A stretch of DNA of 43,607 nt, from positions 1-43,607 of the forward strand of contig JAHBMJ010000632.1 in assembly GCA_018398765.1 (NCBI GenBank), given 5' to 3'. Below the pieces are notes generated by a model. The model was not told the origin of the DNA and made no database searches. It saw only the letters and a program-made list of their open reading frames with translations. Below, in pieces: positions 1 through 9,986 of the stretch. The translations under genes and the position numbers were made by a program. The first letter of the stretch is position 1. Each line of letters starts with the position of its first letter. The stretch is from Chromera velia (taxonomy: Eukaryota; Sar; Chromeraceae).

Positions 1-771
1 TTAGGGTTTCAGAACAATCTGACGTGCCTCCTCCCGTTGGCTCAACGGAACTGGGCTGATAAGTTGGTGAAGGTGCATGAGAAGCAGATTGTCGCCTACG
101 AGACGGATCCACGGGTGAGGTACCCCGCTTTTGACCGATTCGCCACCGGAGACATGCTGTATGACTGGGACATTTTGGATGTGAACCACGAGAGATTGCA
201 GCATGCCCCTGACCCCGAGCGTCGAAAGGCTGCGACCACATTCCCTGTCGGTGTGGAGCAGTTCCAGAAAGGCAAGGGAAAAGGCAGCGGGGGGGCTGCT
301 GACAGTGCTGGAGGGGGGGCCGCTCCTGCAGGGCCCGGCGGGAGGACCAATTTGAAACCAAAGGAGGCGGCCGCAGACGCAAATGCTGAGAAGGCTGGGG
401 GGAAACTTCCCCCTCCTGAGAAAGTCATCACTCCGGGTGAGGAAGGCTACCGACCTCTCTATATTCACCTCCAACACAAGGGGCTTGTTGTCGGCCCTGG
501 CGCGGCACAGAGGGTAGCCGAACTTACCAACTCTGGATGCTTAGCTGCCCAGAAACAGGACGGTTCCAACACCAACAGCAATAGCAAACGTGTGCGCGGT
601 TCTCCGTCTCACCCCGTTGTCATCTCTCCGCAACCGAATAGAAGCCCAGGAGCACCCACTCCTGGAAAGCCGAAAAGCCAGAGAAAAAGCTCTCAGCAGC
701 TCCCACCACCGATCGATTCGATTCACATTGAAGAAAGTGATCATGAAGAAGAGGAAAAGGAAGTGCCATAA
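1..771 (+). CDS. 3' end of an unrecognised low-complexity protein gene (5' partial)
   Basis: The frame is open from the first base of the window to the TAA at 769-771. There is no ATG near the left edge, so the gene begins outside; TTTCAG at 7-12 could be a 3' splice site opening this exon. The visible part has a folded-looking segment of about 80 residues containing WADKLVKVHEKQ and FATGDMLYDWDILDVNHE. This is followed by a Gly/Ala/Lys-rich stretch, a second short folded-looking patch (GYRPLYIHLQHKGLVVGPGA), then a Ser/Pro/Lys-rich tail with SPGAPTPGKPKSQRKSS and an acidic end (ESDHEEEEKE). The basic and acidic tail would suit a nuclear or nucleic-acid-binding protein, but I do not recognise the family. 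It could also be the end of a mobile-element protein. The minus-strand frames across this region look like shadows. Confidence 0.5.
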   Translation, partial: LGFQNNLTCLLPLAQRNWADKLVKVHEKQIVAYETDPRVRYPAFDRFATGDMLYDWDILDVNHERLQHAPDPERRKAATTFPVGVEQFQKGKGKGSGGAADSAGGGAAPAGPGGRTNLKPKEAAADANAEKAGGKLPPPEKVITPGEEGYRPLYIHLQHKGLVVGPGAAQRVAELTNSGCLAAQKQDGSNTNSNSKRVRGSPSHPVVISPQPNRSPGAPTPGKPKSQRKSSQQLPPPIDSIHIEESDHEEEEKEVP

Positions 772-1539
772 AGCTGAGTGATTGTCACCTCAATTTTGGT
801 ACGTGCTCTAACTTTATCGTATCAACAAAAAGTCATATGCAATTTCAAATCTATCAATTTTACGTTCTTAATCTCTATTAGTACTAGAGTGAGTCTCAGT
901 GACTAGTGTATATACACTGCCACACAGGCATATTTTTTTTACGGAACTGATAAGTTATAATTTTATATATATTTTTTTAAATTTTTGAAACACACATCAG
1001 AAATGTTCTGATAACTATTGTCATGAGAAAAATGATCAGAGTGACAGTAAGTCAGTAACTCAGTGAGGAACCCTAAGAGGTTAACCTCAAATCTTACCTC
1101 AAATATCAAATATTTGAGGTTGAAGCTCAAATCAAATCAAATCAAATCAAATATAATCAAATCAAACATGGTCACTAGCTTCGGCCTCAAACACAATATA
1201 ATCCTGTAATCCAATTCCTAAGTACTACTAACAAAGAAAAAAAGTGGTATATCCTATAAGTTTCAAGCAACTTAGCGCCGTATATTCAGTTTACACATAG
1301 AAATAATGGCTAGAGTAATGGATTAATTAATAGAAGTCCTAGTAGAAACCACAGACTAGACTATAGAGACTAGACCACAGTAGACCATCAACAGCGCGTG
1401 CACAAAATTCAGACACAAGTGAGACGGGCTGAGACACCTCCTCACTAGCCCCCTCATAACATACGAAATAATCGTTAGAATTGTATCCAGCGGCTGCTCT
1501 TCGCTCAATCCGGAGGAGACGCCGCACGCTAGGCCACAC
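772..1539. other. AT-rich intergenic stretch with a small hairpin and a pentamer repeat
   Basis: No coding frame is supported. It holds a perfect 10-bp inverted repeat (ACCTCAAATA at 1096-1105, TATTTGAGGT at 1111-1120, 5-base loop) and, just after it, an ATCAA/TCAAA pentamer tract at about 1127-1166. The rest is AT-rich and unremarkable. Confidence 0.6.
1096..1166. repeat. hairpin followed by (ATCAA)n microsatellite
   Basis: ACCTCAAATA/TATTTGAGGT form a perfect 10-bp stem around TCAAA. The adjacent tract repeats ATCAA about seven times with one interruption (ATATA). Confidence 0.7.
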
Positions 1540-3039
1540 GGATGATTACTGACGATCACCTAGAACCATGTCGCGACCTTGACCCCCTCTTCGAACTAAA
1601 GAGGTTTCCAATCAGCTCATGAAAAGGGAAGAAAAGACACCTGCAAGGACACAACAGACAGATAAACAGGGGGAGCGGCACACAGCCACAGGCCCAGACA
1701 CCCTCACATGGAGGGAGGCCAAAGAGGACACCTGCTTGGAGGGGTCTTACACTTCACGGCCTCCTCTCCCCCTTCGCTATGAACCCAAACCCCTCACGCC
1801 TTCTTTCCCTCCTTCCTTCCTTCCTTTGATTAATGACCAATGCATGTAACTATCAGCCACACAGACACGCGTGGATCGGGATCACAAAAAACGACAGAGA
1901 GCCACTCCCACACAGAGACACAGGTAAGGCACCACACATCTATTCCCACACGCCCCGACCAACAAAGAGAGGAAGGGGAAAAAGTAGCAGAACAGACGCA
2001 CGCACACCCAAACCATTCAGTGCACACGACAGAAACTGAAGCCATCACGCCCGACGGGCCTAAGACTTCGAGAAAGGCCACCGAAAGGTCTACTTTCTGA
2101 TCGTGTGCACTGCACTCCCTTGCTCGGACACTGACAATCCATACATAATGCATTCATAAATCAGTGAACCCCTCAGCCAACGAACCGAGCTACAGGAATG
2201 TCTGTCCATGATCCATGCCGTGGGGCAAAGAGAAAGAAAGAGAGAAAGAGAGCCCCGAAGCAAAAACACAATGATCTGGAAGAGCTATATCCCCTCACCT
2301 ACGCACGAGTCATCAGCGCATGAACGGGATTCGGCGGGATTCAGGAACAGAGGGTGCGTGGAGGATGATCACTCACGATCACCCAGAACCATGTCGCGAC
2401 CTTGATCCGTTCTCCGAGCTAAAGGGTTTCCAATCAGCTCAAGAAAGGGGAAGAAAAGACACCTGCAGGGACACAACAGACAGGTGGACAGGGGGAGGGG
2501 CACATGGCCACAGGCCCAGAAACCCTCACATAGAGGGAGGCCAAAGAGGACACCTGCTTGGAGGGGTCTTACACTTCACGGCCTCCTCTCCCCCTTCGCC
2601 ATGAACCCGAACCCCTCACGCCTTCTTTCCCTCCTTCCTTCCTTCCTTTGATTGATGATCAATGCATGCAACTATCAGCCACACAGACACGCGTGGATCG
2701 GGATTATAGAAAACGACAGAGAGCCACTCCCACACAAAGACACAGGTAAGGCACCACACATCTATTCCCACACGCCCCGACCAACAAAGAGGGGAAGGGG
2801 AAAAAGTAGCAGAACAGACGCACCACACCCAAACCATTCAGTGCATACGACAGAAACTGAAGCCATCACGCCCGACGGGCCTAAGACTTCGAGAAAGGCC
2901 ACCGAAAGGTCTACTTTCTGATCGTGTGCACTGCACTCCCTTGCTCAGACGTTGGCAATCCATACATAATGCATTCATAAATCAGTGAACCCCTCAGCTA
3001 ACGAACCGAGCTACAGGAATGTCTGTCCATGATCCATGC
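1540..3039. repeat. direct tandem duplication of a ~680-bp non-coding unit
   Basis: Unit 1 (about 1540-2218) and unit 2 (about 2362-3039) are nearly identical. Both start near GATGAT...GATCACC, share ACCATGTCGCGACCTTGA (1565 and 2388), and end at TGTCTGTCCATGATCCATGC. They are offset by about 821-823 bp and separated by a ~140-bp spacer containing an AGAAAGAG tract. Differences are scattered substitutions and one- or two-base indels that shift every short frame, so I see no selection for coding. I do not recognise the unit. Confidence 0.85.
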
Positions 3040-3844
3040 TGAGGAACTAAAGAAGAGACGAAAGCGTCCCTCCCAGGAGAGAATAGACCACCGACCTTAG
3101 AATGTCGAAAAGGAGATAATGCAGTCGACGGGTGTCTGTTGCTTCGATCTGCCGTGAGTCAGCTGATCTCTCAGAGCCCTGGTAGATATGACTGGGGTAC
3201 CCGCTTTCAACTTCGTTATGTACCAGCTTTCAACTTCAACCTATCTTCCCTTTACTTCTGTCTTGGTCGAAAAGAGAGCACACACAGGATGGCTGGACAT
3301 AACAGAACACTGAGCTCTTTTGAATGAAATGAGTGCGCCCAAAAGAAGGAAACCATAAAGTCGCAGAACACAGGGCTGCGTGAGAAGAACCTCGAGAGGA
3401 AAGGAAGAAGATTCAGTCTAAAACCTCCTCATGCCTATGAAGCTTTATCGAGGTCTACACATTACGTTCAAAACGATTGCATAGAATGAATGACGATTCA
3501 AGACAATAAGCTAACGCACCGAACATGCCTGAACAGACTACTGCTCAGCGTGGTGGCCGTTTCTTTTCGAACAGGAAGCGCGTTTTCCAGTGTTGCGCTG
3601 AGAGAAAAACACCTTCAGCGATCTTCAATCCTTCGCCTGCAACCTTGTGGTTGTATACATGTACACTTCCACTTGAGGCTATGGTCTTGTATACGTACGT
3701 ATACTGGTGCCGGTCATAAGAGAACCCAGAACCCAGAACAATCATTCAGCAATCCCTCCACTGGGTCAATCTAGGGGTCAATCTTCCATCAATCGCAATC
3801 AAGTATTGATTTCGGATCGATGAAACCGAAGAAGGCATTTAATT
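3040..3844. other. intergenic DNA, nothing recognised
   Basis: Only short unrelated frames are present. GCTTTCAACTTC occurs twice about 28 bp apart near 3203-3243. Nothing supports a gene. Confidence 0.5.
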
Positions 3845-3999
3845 CATCTGACGCACTCCATGCGAATGGCCTGGAAAGCGAAATAATTCTTCTTGCATGC
3901 CCCTGGCTGAAATTTGGTAAGCGCCCCCGATTCAAGCTGAGTTGTCTTTCCGGGGCCTAATTTTACATGAGTTGGATCTTCCTAGCTGCCATGAAACGG
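3845..3999 (+). repeat. dispersed repeat copy (also at 26884-27036)
   Basis: This ~155-bp block matches 26884-27036 along its length. Shared landmarks, in order, are CATCTGACGCACTCC, TGCGAATGGCC, GGAAAGCGAAAT, AAATTTGG, AGCTGA, TTGTCTTTCCGGGGCC, GATCTTCCT and ATGAAA. It lies about 285 bp upstream of the ankyrin/MYND pseudogene start and contains the CTTTCCGGGGCC element at 3946-3957. Confidence 0.8.
3946..3957 (+). promoter_or_regulatory. CTTTCCGGGGCC element 338 bp upstream of 4284
   Basis: Exact copy of a 12-mer that recurs upstream of other genes in this window in gene orientation. A regulatory role is inferred only from position and orientation; it also belongs to a dispersed repeat. Confidence 0.35.
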
Positions 4000-4283
4000 C
4001 AAGATCTTTCGATTCGACTCAATCAACGATGTGTTCGTACAGCTCAAAACGTTCATCCAACCAGAACCAATCTGCTGCACAGAGGCCATCCCCTTCGTGA
4101 GCTTCTTGGTGAGAAAAACATCGTGCTTGCATGATCTATATCCAGAAACGAAGTGAAACGAGACGGCAGGTGTAAAGTGTTTGAAGCTAGCTTCCCCTTA
4201 TTCATTTCTCTCTCTGTCCTTGTCTGCGCTGTTTTTTCTCTTCTGTTTTTACAAGCATCCAAGCAGGAAAGAACTTAGACACC

Positions 4284-6020
4284 ATGAATTACGAACGTGT
4301 GATTCGTGCCATGACAAATTTAGAGAAGAATAAGAACGACCCGTATAGAGACGGGGATCAGTCAGAAGTCAAACATGACCAATCTAGGCCGTCCTACCCC
4401 GGAAAGCAGTTCTATGATGGGTGGTGTAAGGGCATGGGCCTGAATCCTTATGCAGACCCCTCGGGTCTTTCTTCCTTCTTCCTTGCCTGTGCTGTCAGAA
4501 ACAGTGCCTCTGTGAGGGAGACGGTGCTGAAGTGTTCAGAAGAGGGGGGGGAGAGAAGGAGACTGCTGAATCGGTGAGGGAGCCTGATGCAGTTCTCGCC
4601 CCTCCAAACACTGATCATATGTGCAAAAAGGTTAGGATACCATCTCAAGATACCTCTAAAGCCTTCGACAGACGCAGATTGCGTGGCACTCACTGAGTTC
4701 CTCCTGGATCACGGTGCCAATCCTAATGTAATAGATGTGGCAAGCTATTCTCTCCTCACCCATTGTGTGGGGTTGGGGTCGACAGACGGGAGTTTTGCCA
4801 TTGCACGTCTCTTCAAAAAGCGGAGAGTAGAGATAAATACCAAGAACCGTCTCGGTTGGCCCCCCCTTTTTGAGATCATGATGAATGCCACCGTCCCTTC
4901 GTATCCCCGTTTCTAGAACTCCGCTAACCTAGTGATGGAATTGGGGGCAGACCCCACCATCAGCTGTAAGTCTTCCTCCAAGGGGGACTCCCTTGCCTCC
5001 AGCCCCCTTGACATCGCGCATCTCTGCAAAGTGGGACAGATGTGAGTGCCCACGTGCACCCCGCAACTCCTGCAGCAGTTATGCGATAAGATGTCGTTCC
5101 GTGCTAAATACTCTTTCCTCTCTGAGGACACCTGTGTGAAGATCTCGGGGTTGAAGCAGAGAGCGGATTTGAATGGCAAAAGGGCGGTGGTGAGGGGGGT
5201 TGAGTACAGGTCAGGACGTTTTAGGGTGACGGTTGAAAAGTCAGGGGTGGGAGGCGGAGGGACCTCAATGGAGGGGGAAGTAAATGTTGGGGATGAGGTG
5301 GAGGTTGTGGCTATGAAAAGAGCGAATTTAAAGTTGAGGGGCCAGGATGGGGAGGCATGCACACAGTGCGGAAAGAGTTCGTCCGAGGCTGATTTGAAGA
5401 AGTGTCACGGTTGCCTTCTCGTTCTGTACTGCGGCAAAGAGTGCCAGAGAGCATACTGGAAGGGGGAACACAAGAATGAGTGCTCACAGAGTTTTGTTGC
5501 TGGTAGTAGAAAGAAGACAGAAAAGCAAGAACGATCTGCAGAGGGGAAGGAAAAGGAAAGGGGGGAGCCTTAAGATGACTTTATTGTCGTCTCGTCTTCC
5601 TGCTTCCAAACAGATGGGGCAGCACAGCTCCTCCCAATGAGCGATTCTCGAAAGGGGGGGAAGAAGGAAGAAACGGGAGAAACGAAAGAACTAGGAAAGG
5701 AGTTTTACGTCAAGGCGCAGGTGAGCCTTGCCATGCCCGGTATACCGTCAGCCTCGTCAGGCGCTCTGCCTGCCAAGCTAAAAGGTTTTGAGCAAGAGCT
5801 TTCTGCCCTTCTGATTTATGACGAGAAACGCACCCTTGTGTAGAGATTCCGCATGGGTGAAGAGGGAAGCCAGACGTGGAAGGATTACAAGCGGCTCACC
5901 GACCTAGTCACTTCCCACGGGGTGTATGGGAAGAAGGCCTATTTCAGGGTGGCACTCGATAAAGAAGATCCCCGAAGGTTGCTGATTGTACCGAAGGTGG
6001 TCTCGCCAAAGGAGTGGTGA
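4284..6020 (+). pseudogene. ankyrin-repeat / SH3-like / MYND zinc-finger protein, broken by five in-frame stops
   Basis: One reading frame runs 579 codons from ATG 4284 to TGA 6018 without any frameshift. It is interrupted by TGA 4575, TAG 4914, TGA 5043, TAA 5571 and TAG 5841. Translating across the stops gives, in order: ankyrin-like repeats (ALTEFLLDHGANPNVID, FAIARLFKKRRVEINTKNR, LVMELGADPTIS); an SH3/KOW-like domain (GLKQRADLNGKRAVVRGVEY through VNVGDEVEVVAMK); a MYND zinc finger at 5367-5490 with the CTQCG, CHGC, YCGKECQ, HKNEC ligand series complete; and a C-terminal domain (YVKAQVSLAMPG, YFRVALDKEDPRRLLIVPK). MYND fingers usually mediate protein-protein contacts. The GGTGAGTAA overlapping the last stop is also a good 5' splice site, so the ancestral gene may have continued. 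GTGAGG at 4574 and GTGAGT at 5042 are donor-like too, but the protein reads through both naturally. I favour a decayed copy of a multicopy family. Confidence 0.8.
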
Positions 6021-7145
6021 GTAATTCGCTTAGTTAATTGAACCATGATATTTGAAATCAATTCATTTAGTTAATTAAACATTTAAATGCCCGAAGTTGA
6101 CAGTATTGTAATTAGGCTTGATCTCGACCTTGTACTGTTGTACATTAAGCTCACCATTATAATAGATATTCATTATCCTCTTAGTCATCATCGCTACTAA
6201 GCATCATCATCATACGTGATATGATACGTCATCGCCATGCAACAGCCCATTTTTGCTAGCATTTCTATATGCTTCTAGTCTGTTACAGTAATAAACGAAA
6301 CAGTTTTATTGTTATTAATTGATTAATAGATTTATTAAACATATAGTCTGGTGCAACGTTAAATATAGCGTTAAATTCAATCAAATATTCTTAGTTAAAA
6401 TCACTAAATTATTCGATCGGAAATCGGGATGGATTCTCTCATACTCTGCCACCTCGATCAGGTACAGCGTTGTCGCAGACTTGCACTAGCGAGCTTATGC
6501 CGCCACGTATGAGCTAGCGCATAAGTGACGCTGATTCGTGGGAGAATTCCTAGAGAGAGTGTATCACTAGGTATATCAAAGGTTGTCTAAGAGGTTGTTT
6601 ACTAGCGATACCTAGCGATGTCAAACCCTTAATTTTATAACGCCAGTGGCCAGCCCCGCCATATAGCTGGTACTTCACAAAAATTTTCTTTCAAATGATT
6701 TGATATATGTTAAATTTGACTGTAAATTAACATTAAGTTGATTTATAGTTATATAATGTATAAATTTTCACTTAAATACTATACTGTCTATATACAGAAC
6801 TATATAGTTTAGCTTATTTAGGGTGCAAGCCGATACCTGGCAGTGGACCGCAAAGATTCCTAGTAATTCCTAGAAAGACTCCCAAAATATGAAATCTTAT
6901 CCCATCCTAGGCTTACATTAAGGCTATATCATTTAGAATTTAATTGATTTTAATAGCTTTGATATTCATACTCTTTTTACTGCATGTAGGCCAGCTTGTG
7001 AGCGAGTTTGTGAGTCATAGTGCACCTGCAAATGAAGTCATGAACTGGAATTTAGTCTGGATCCCACGGAAAATGTATGCAACATGCATTCAGGAGCATT
7101 ATATCCAGCATTACGGTACCCATTACCAACCAAGTCACGTAGACT
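6021..7145. other. AT-rich intergenic region without genes
   Basis: Strongly AT-rich, with many TTAATT/AATTAA runs. An imperfect inverted repeat lies near 6490-6535 (GCGAGCTTATGC paired with GCATAAGTGACGC). No codon-biased frame or recognisable protein. Confidence 0.6.
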
Positions 7146-7931
7146 TTAAGATATGTTTTCATTTGCCCAATATGGCTTCAGCTTTTCAATCTGGGCAAAG
7201 ACAGGGCATGACACTTTGTGCGCTCCCTTCAGGTATCCGCTGCTGAGCAGAAACTCATTCACAATCTCCCCCCCCACAAAACGGAACCCTTGAGCCTTGA
7301 AAGCCTTCACCCACGCATCCTTTGCTCCCCCGCACGCCTTGCCCTTTCCGTTCAACCAGACCTCAAACGACCCGACTGTAGGGTCTCTCTGCATCTCCCT
7401 CACCACATTAGCGTTATGAATCGCTGCATCAATCTTCATCCGATTTCGGATGATTCCGGCGTCATTGAGAAGTCTGTTCACATCAGCTTCCTTGTACGCT
7501 GCTACCGCAGAGACGGAAAAGTTGCTGTACGCTGCACGAAAGTTCTCTTGCTTGAGCAAAATGGTCGTCCAGCTGAGACCTGCTTGGTTGATCTCCAGCA
7601 CGAGACGGCCAAACAATTCATCGTCACTCCCCCGGATTGGAAACCCATAGGCGGTGTCGTGGTAGACTTTGTTTGCAATCGCACCCGGTGTGTCATCGTC
7701 ACGGATGTAGTCGCAGTAGGAGTATGCCTTCGCTGCAGGGGTTGCTGCCTGGAGAGGATTGGCGGCTGTGACTTTCGTCTTCGCTGCCTTCCCCTTGCCC
7801 TTGGGCGCAGCAGGTTCTTTGATGGGCTTGGTCTTTTTCTGCTTTGACTGGGAAGGCTTGAGGGACTTGGAGGCATCGCTCTCGTTGCCGGCTTTGGCGG
7901 CCTTGGAAGTTTCGGTCCTTTTCTTCACCAT
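7146..7931 (-). CDS. 3-methyladenine DNA glycosylase I (Tag family)
   Basis: A base-excision-repair glycosylase of the Tag (Adenine_glyco) family, which removes 3-methyladenine from alkylated DNA. The protein is 261 residues from ATG 7931. Residues 1-70 are a Lys/Ala/Pro-rich extension absent from bacterial Tag, probably nuclear-targeting or DNA-binding. The catalytic domain follows: YCDYIRDDD, VYHDTAYGFP, LVLEINQAGLSWTTILLK and NDAGIIRNRMKIDAAIHNA. The family's zinc ligands are all present (Cys73, His91, His238, Cys242), as are the conserved Glu113 and Trp121. A GFRFVGGEIVNEFLLSSGYL segment precedes the HKVSC motif, as in the family. Upstream on the gene strand, a CTGTCTGTCTTGCAG tract abuts ATCATGGTG and could end a 5'-UTR intron. 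An in-frame ATG nine bases upstream (7940) is possible but would fall inside that intron. The frame is intact; stop TAA. Confidence 0.95.
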   Translation of the reverse strand: MVKKRTETSKAAKAGNESDASKSLKPSQSKQKKTKPIKEPAAPKGKGKAAKTKVTAANPLQAATPAAKAYSYCDYIRDDDTPGAIANKVYHDTAYGFPIRGSDDELFGRLVLEINQAGLSWTTILLKQENFRAAYSNFSVSAVAAYKEADVNRLLNDAGIIRNRMKIDAAIHNANVVREMQRDPTVGSFEVWLNGKGKACGGAKDAWVKAFKAQGFRFVGGEIVNEFLLSSGYLKGAHKVSCPVFAQIEKLKPYWANENIS

Positions 7932-7939
7932 GATCTGCA

Positions 7940-8190
7940 AGACAGACAGACAGACTCTATGGTCTTTGTTTTACCTTTTTCTCTTTCTTTATTCCCTTCT
8001 GTTTTTTTCTTTCTTCTTTTGGCGCGCTCTCTCAGTCAGTCAGACAGACAGACAGACAGACGGCCAGACGGACGGACAGAGAGAGACACAAATCGACTGT
8101 GTGTTGCCTTTCTTTTCATCCTTCCGGTCGATTACGTAAACAACAGACAAAAACAAAGAGGCAGGCAGGCGGGCAGGCAGGCAGGCAGGC

Positions 8191-8221
<31 letters not shown>

Positions 8222-8705
8222 ACGAAAGCAAGCAAGCAAGCAAGAAAGAAACGAAGGAAGCAAGGACTTGTTCTTTTTGACAAGCATATGCATAGTGTCG
8301 TGGGTGGACGAACTCTGCATGCATGGGCTGCCATTCGCCATTGGGGCACGATGGCTGCCGGGTTTAGTCACATCATCATCATCATCAGGAGCATCATCAG
8401 TGTATGTCCTCTACTTTCACAGAAAGGCAAACAAACTGCGTTGCTCTCTCTCTCTCTCTTTCTCCCCCGCCCCCCCCCGCATCTTACTTTTTTTCTTTTC
8501 TTTTCCTTCCAGACAGACAGACTGTGTCTTCCTTCTTTTTCGCTTTCTTCTTCTTCTTCTCGCATGTACCACATACACTCACTCACTCACTCACTCACTC
8601 ACTCACTCACTCACTCACCATCTACCTCACTGATTCTCACTCGCTGCCTAACTCACTATTGACTCGCTAAGTCACTGACTCAAATACTGACTCGCTCATA
8701 CTCTC

Positions 8706-8751
<46 letters not shown>

Positions 8752-8885
8752 CTTCATTCACTCACTCACTCCATAACTCAATCACTCACTGACCCACCCA
8801 CTCACCCAATCACTCACTCACTCAGTCACCCACTCGCGCACTCGCCCACTCACTACTCACTTACCTGTTCACTCACTCATTTAGT

Positions 8886-8923
<38 letters not shown>

Positions 8924-9013
8924 CTCCCTCTCCCTCCCTCCTTCCTCCTCTCTCTCTCTCTCATACACACACACACGCACACACACACACACACGGGCAC
9001 GCACGCGCCAACG

Positions 9014-9055
<42 letters not shown>

Positions 9056-9083
9056 GTCTCTCTCTCCCCCCCTCTCTCTCTCA

Positions 9084-9120
<37 letters not shown>
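7940..9120. repeat. microsatellite cluster (CAGA, GGCA, GAAA, CAT, ACTC, CT, CA)
   Basis: In order: CAGA/GACA tracts (about 7943-7955, 8032-8090), GGCA then GAAA then AAGC tracts (8158-8250), CATCAT (8370-8400), CT (8440-8465), ACTC (8575-8620), CT (8700-8750), degenerate ACTC (8757-8880), CT (8888-8920), mixed CA/CT (8950-9060) and CA (9083-9117). Long Ser/Leu/Phe- or Arg/Glu-rich frames here are translation of repeats, not genes. The cluster sits directly upstream of the glycosylase gene. Confidence 0.9.
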
Positions 9121-9766
9121 ACACTTTGAGTTACTTACTTGAGTGTACGCATACCGTTTGCTTACAGGCATCGCAAGTCTCGTTCCAAATCCCATTTTCG
9201 TATTGCCAGTGCCGCCGATTCTTTTTATTCTTTCTACAGAGTTACAGCTTGTCTGCTGCCAGACTTTACACAAAGAAAATAGAATAAAAATCTTGGCGCT
9301 CATTCAGAACGCGTCGAGAGCGGCAATATCAATTTTTGTTGCAATGATGGAATGAAGCCCAAGGAATCGTTTTCTTGAAGGACACTGACGGACCAGAGTT
9401 GTATGTCAGCTTCTCAAGAGAACACCGGGCGTCCTTTGTAGAGGAAATCAAACGGACTATTCGCCACGGCACCCTTGCAGGACGATGTCAGATGCCGAGT
9501 GAGAGCTTGAATTCGGACGTAATTAACGGGAGACGGGGAGACGGCCTGTCACGGTGCACTCTCGCAAAACCCTCCTCTTTGCGTACGTGCATGTAGACGT
9601 ATTGCATGTGACTGGTGGTCTGCTGTACCACGATTTGGGAGTATGCGAAGGCTGCTGTATAGCGAAAAGTGTGACGTTTTGAGTGGGTGGTGATGGTGGG
9701 TATTTTTTCTCTGACGTACACCGAAATTGAATCACTGAAATCCCAAGGCCGCCGCCGTTGTCTGAA
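9121..9766. other. intergenic region with one weak exon candidate
   Basis: Mostly featureless. The only coding-like stretch is described separately at 9347-9595. Confidence 0.4.
9347..9595 (+). other. possible orphan exon or gene fragment
   Basis: The open frame contains a protein-like segment (GIVFLKDTDGPELYVSFSRE, SFVEEIKRTIRHGTLAGRC) but has no convincing ATG, and it degrades after about residue 60. It may be an exon remnant. I recognise no family, and no clear splice acceptor is visible. Confidence 0.2.
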
Positions 9767-9778
9767 CTTTCCGGGGCC
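9767..9778 (+). promoter_or_regulatory. CTTTCCGGGGCC element 220 bp upstream of the ankyrin gene
   Basis: Exact 12-mer in the same orientation as the gene starting at 9987. It is followed by CAGATCTT and a TTGCAT...ATGCAA palindromic context resembling the other copies. The regulatory role is inferred. Confidence 0.35.
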
Positions 9779-9986
9779 GTCTCTGAGAAGGCCCGGCGGA
9801 TCCAAGCAGATCTTGTGAGCTTGCATCTTCATGCAAGCATTTCTAAGCAGCTTCTTACCAGGCTTGAGTTGGAGACTAGGTTGGAGATTAGCTCTTTGGG
9901 ACAATGCCAGGGACATTTGTGACCGACTCAGCAGAGATCCTTCCGCACATATCTGGCCACCTGCCTTTTTCAAAGACCTTTTCAAA

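Noticed and set aside
1-12. TTAGGGTTTCAG at the left edge as a telomere
   Set aside because: Only one partial telomere-like unit is present and it runs straight into a coding frame; more likely an intron end or chance.
7218-7847. 209-codon plus-strand frame
   Set aside because: Antisense of the Tag glycosylase, which has complete family motifs.
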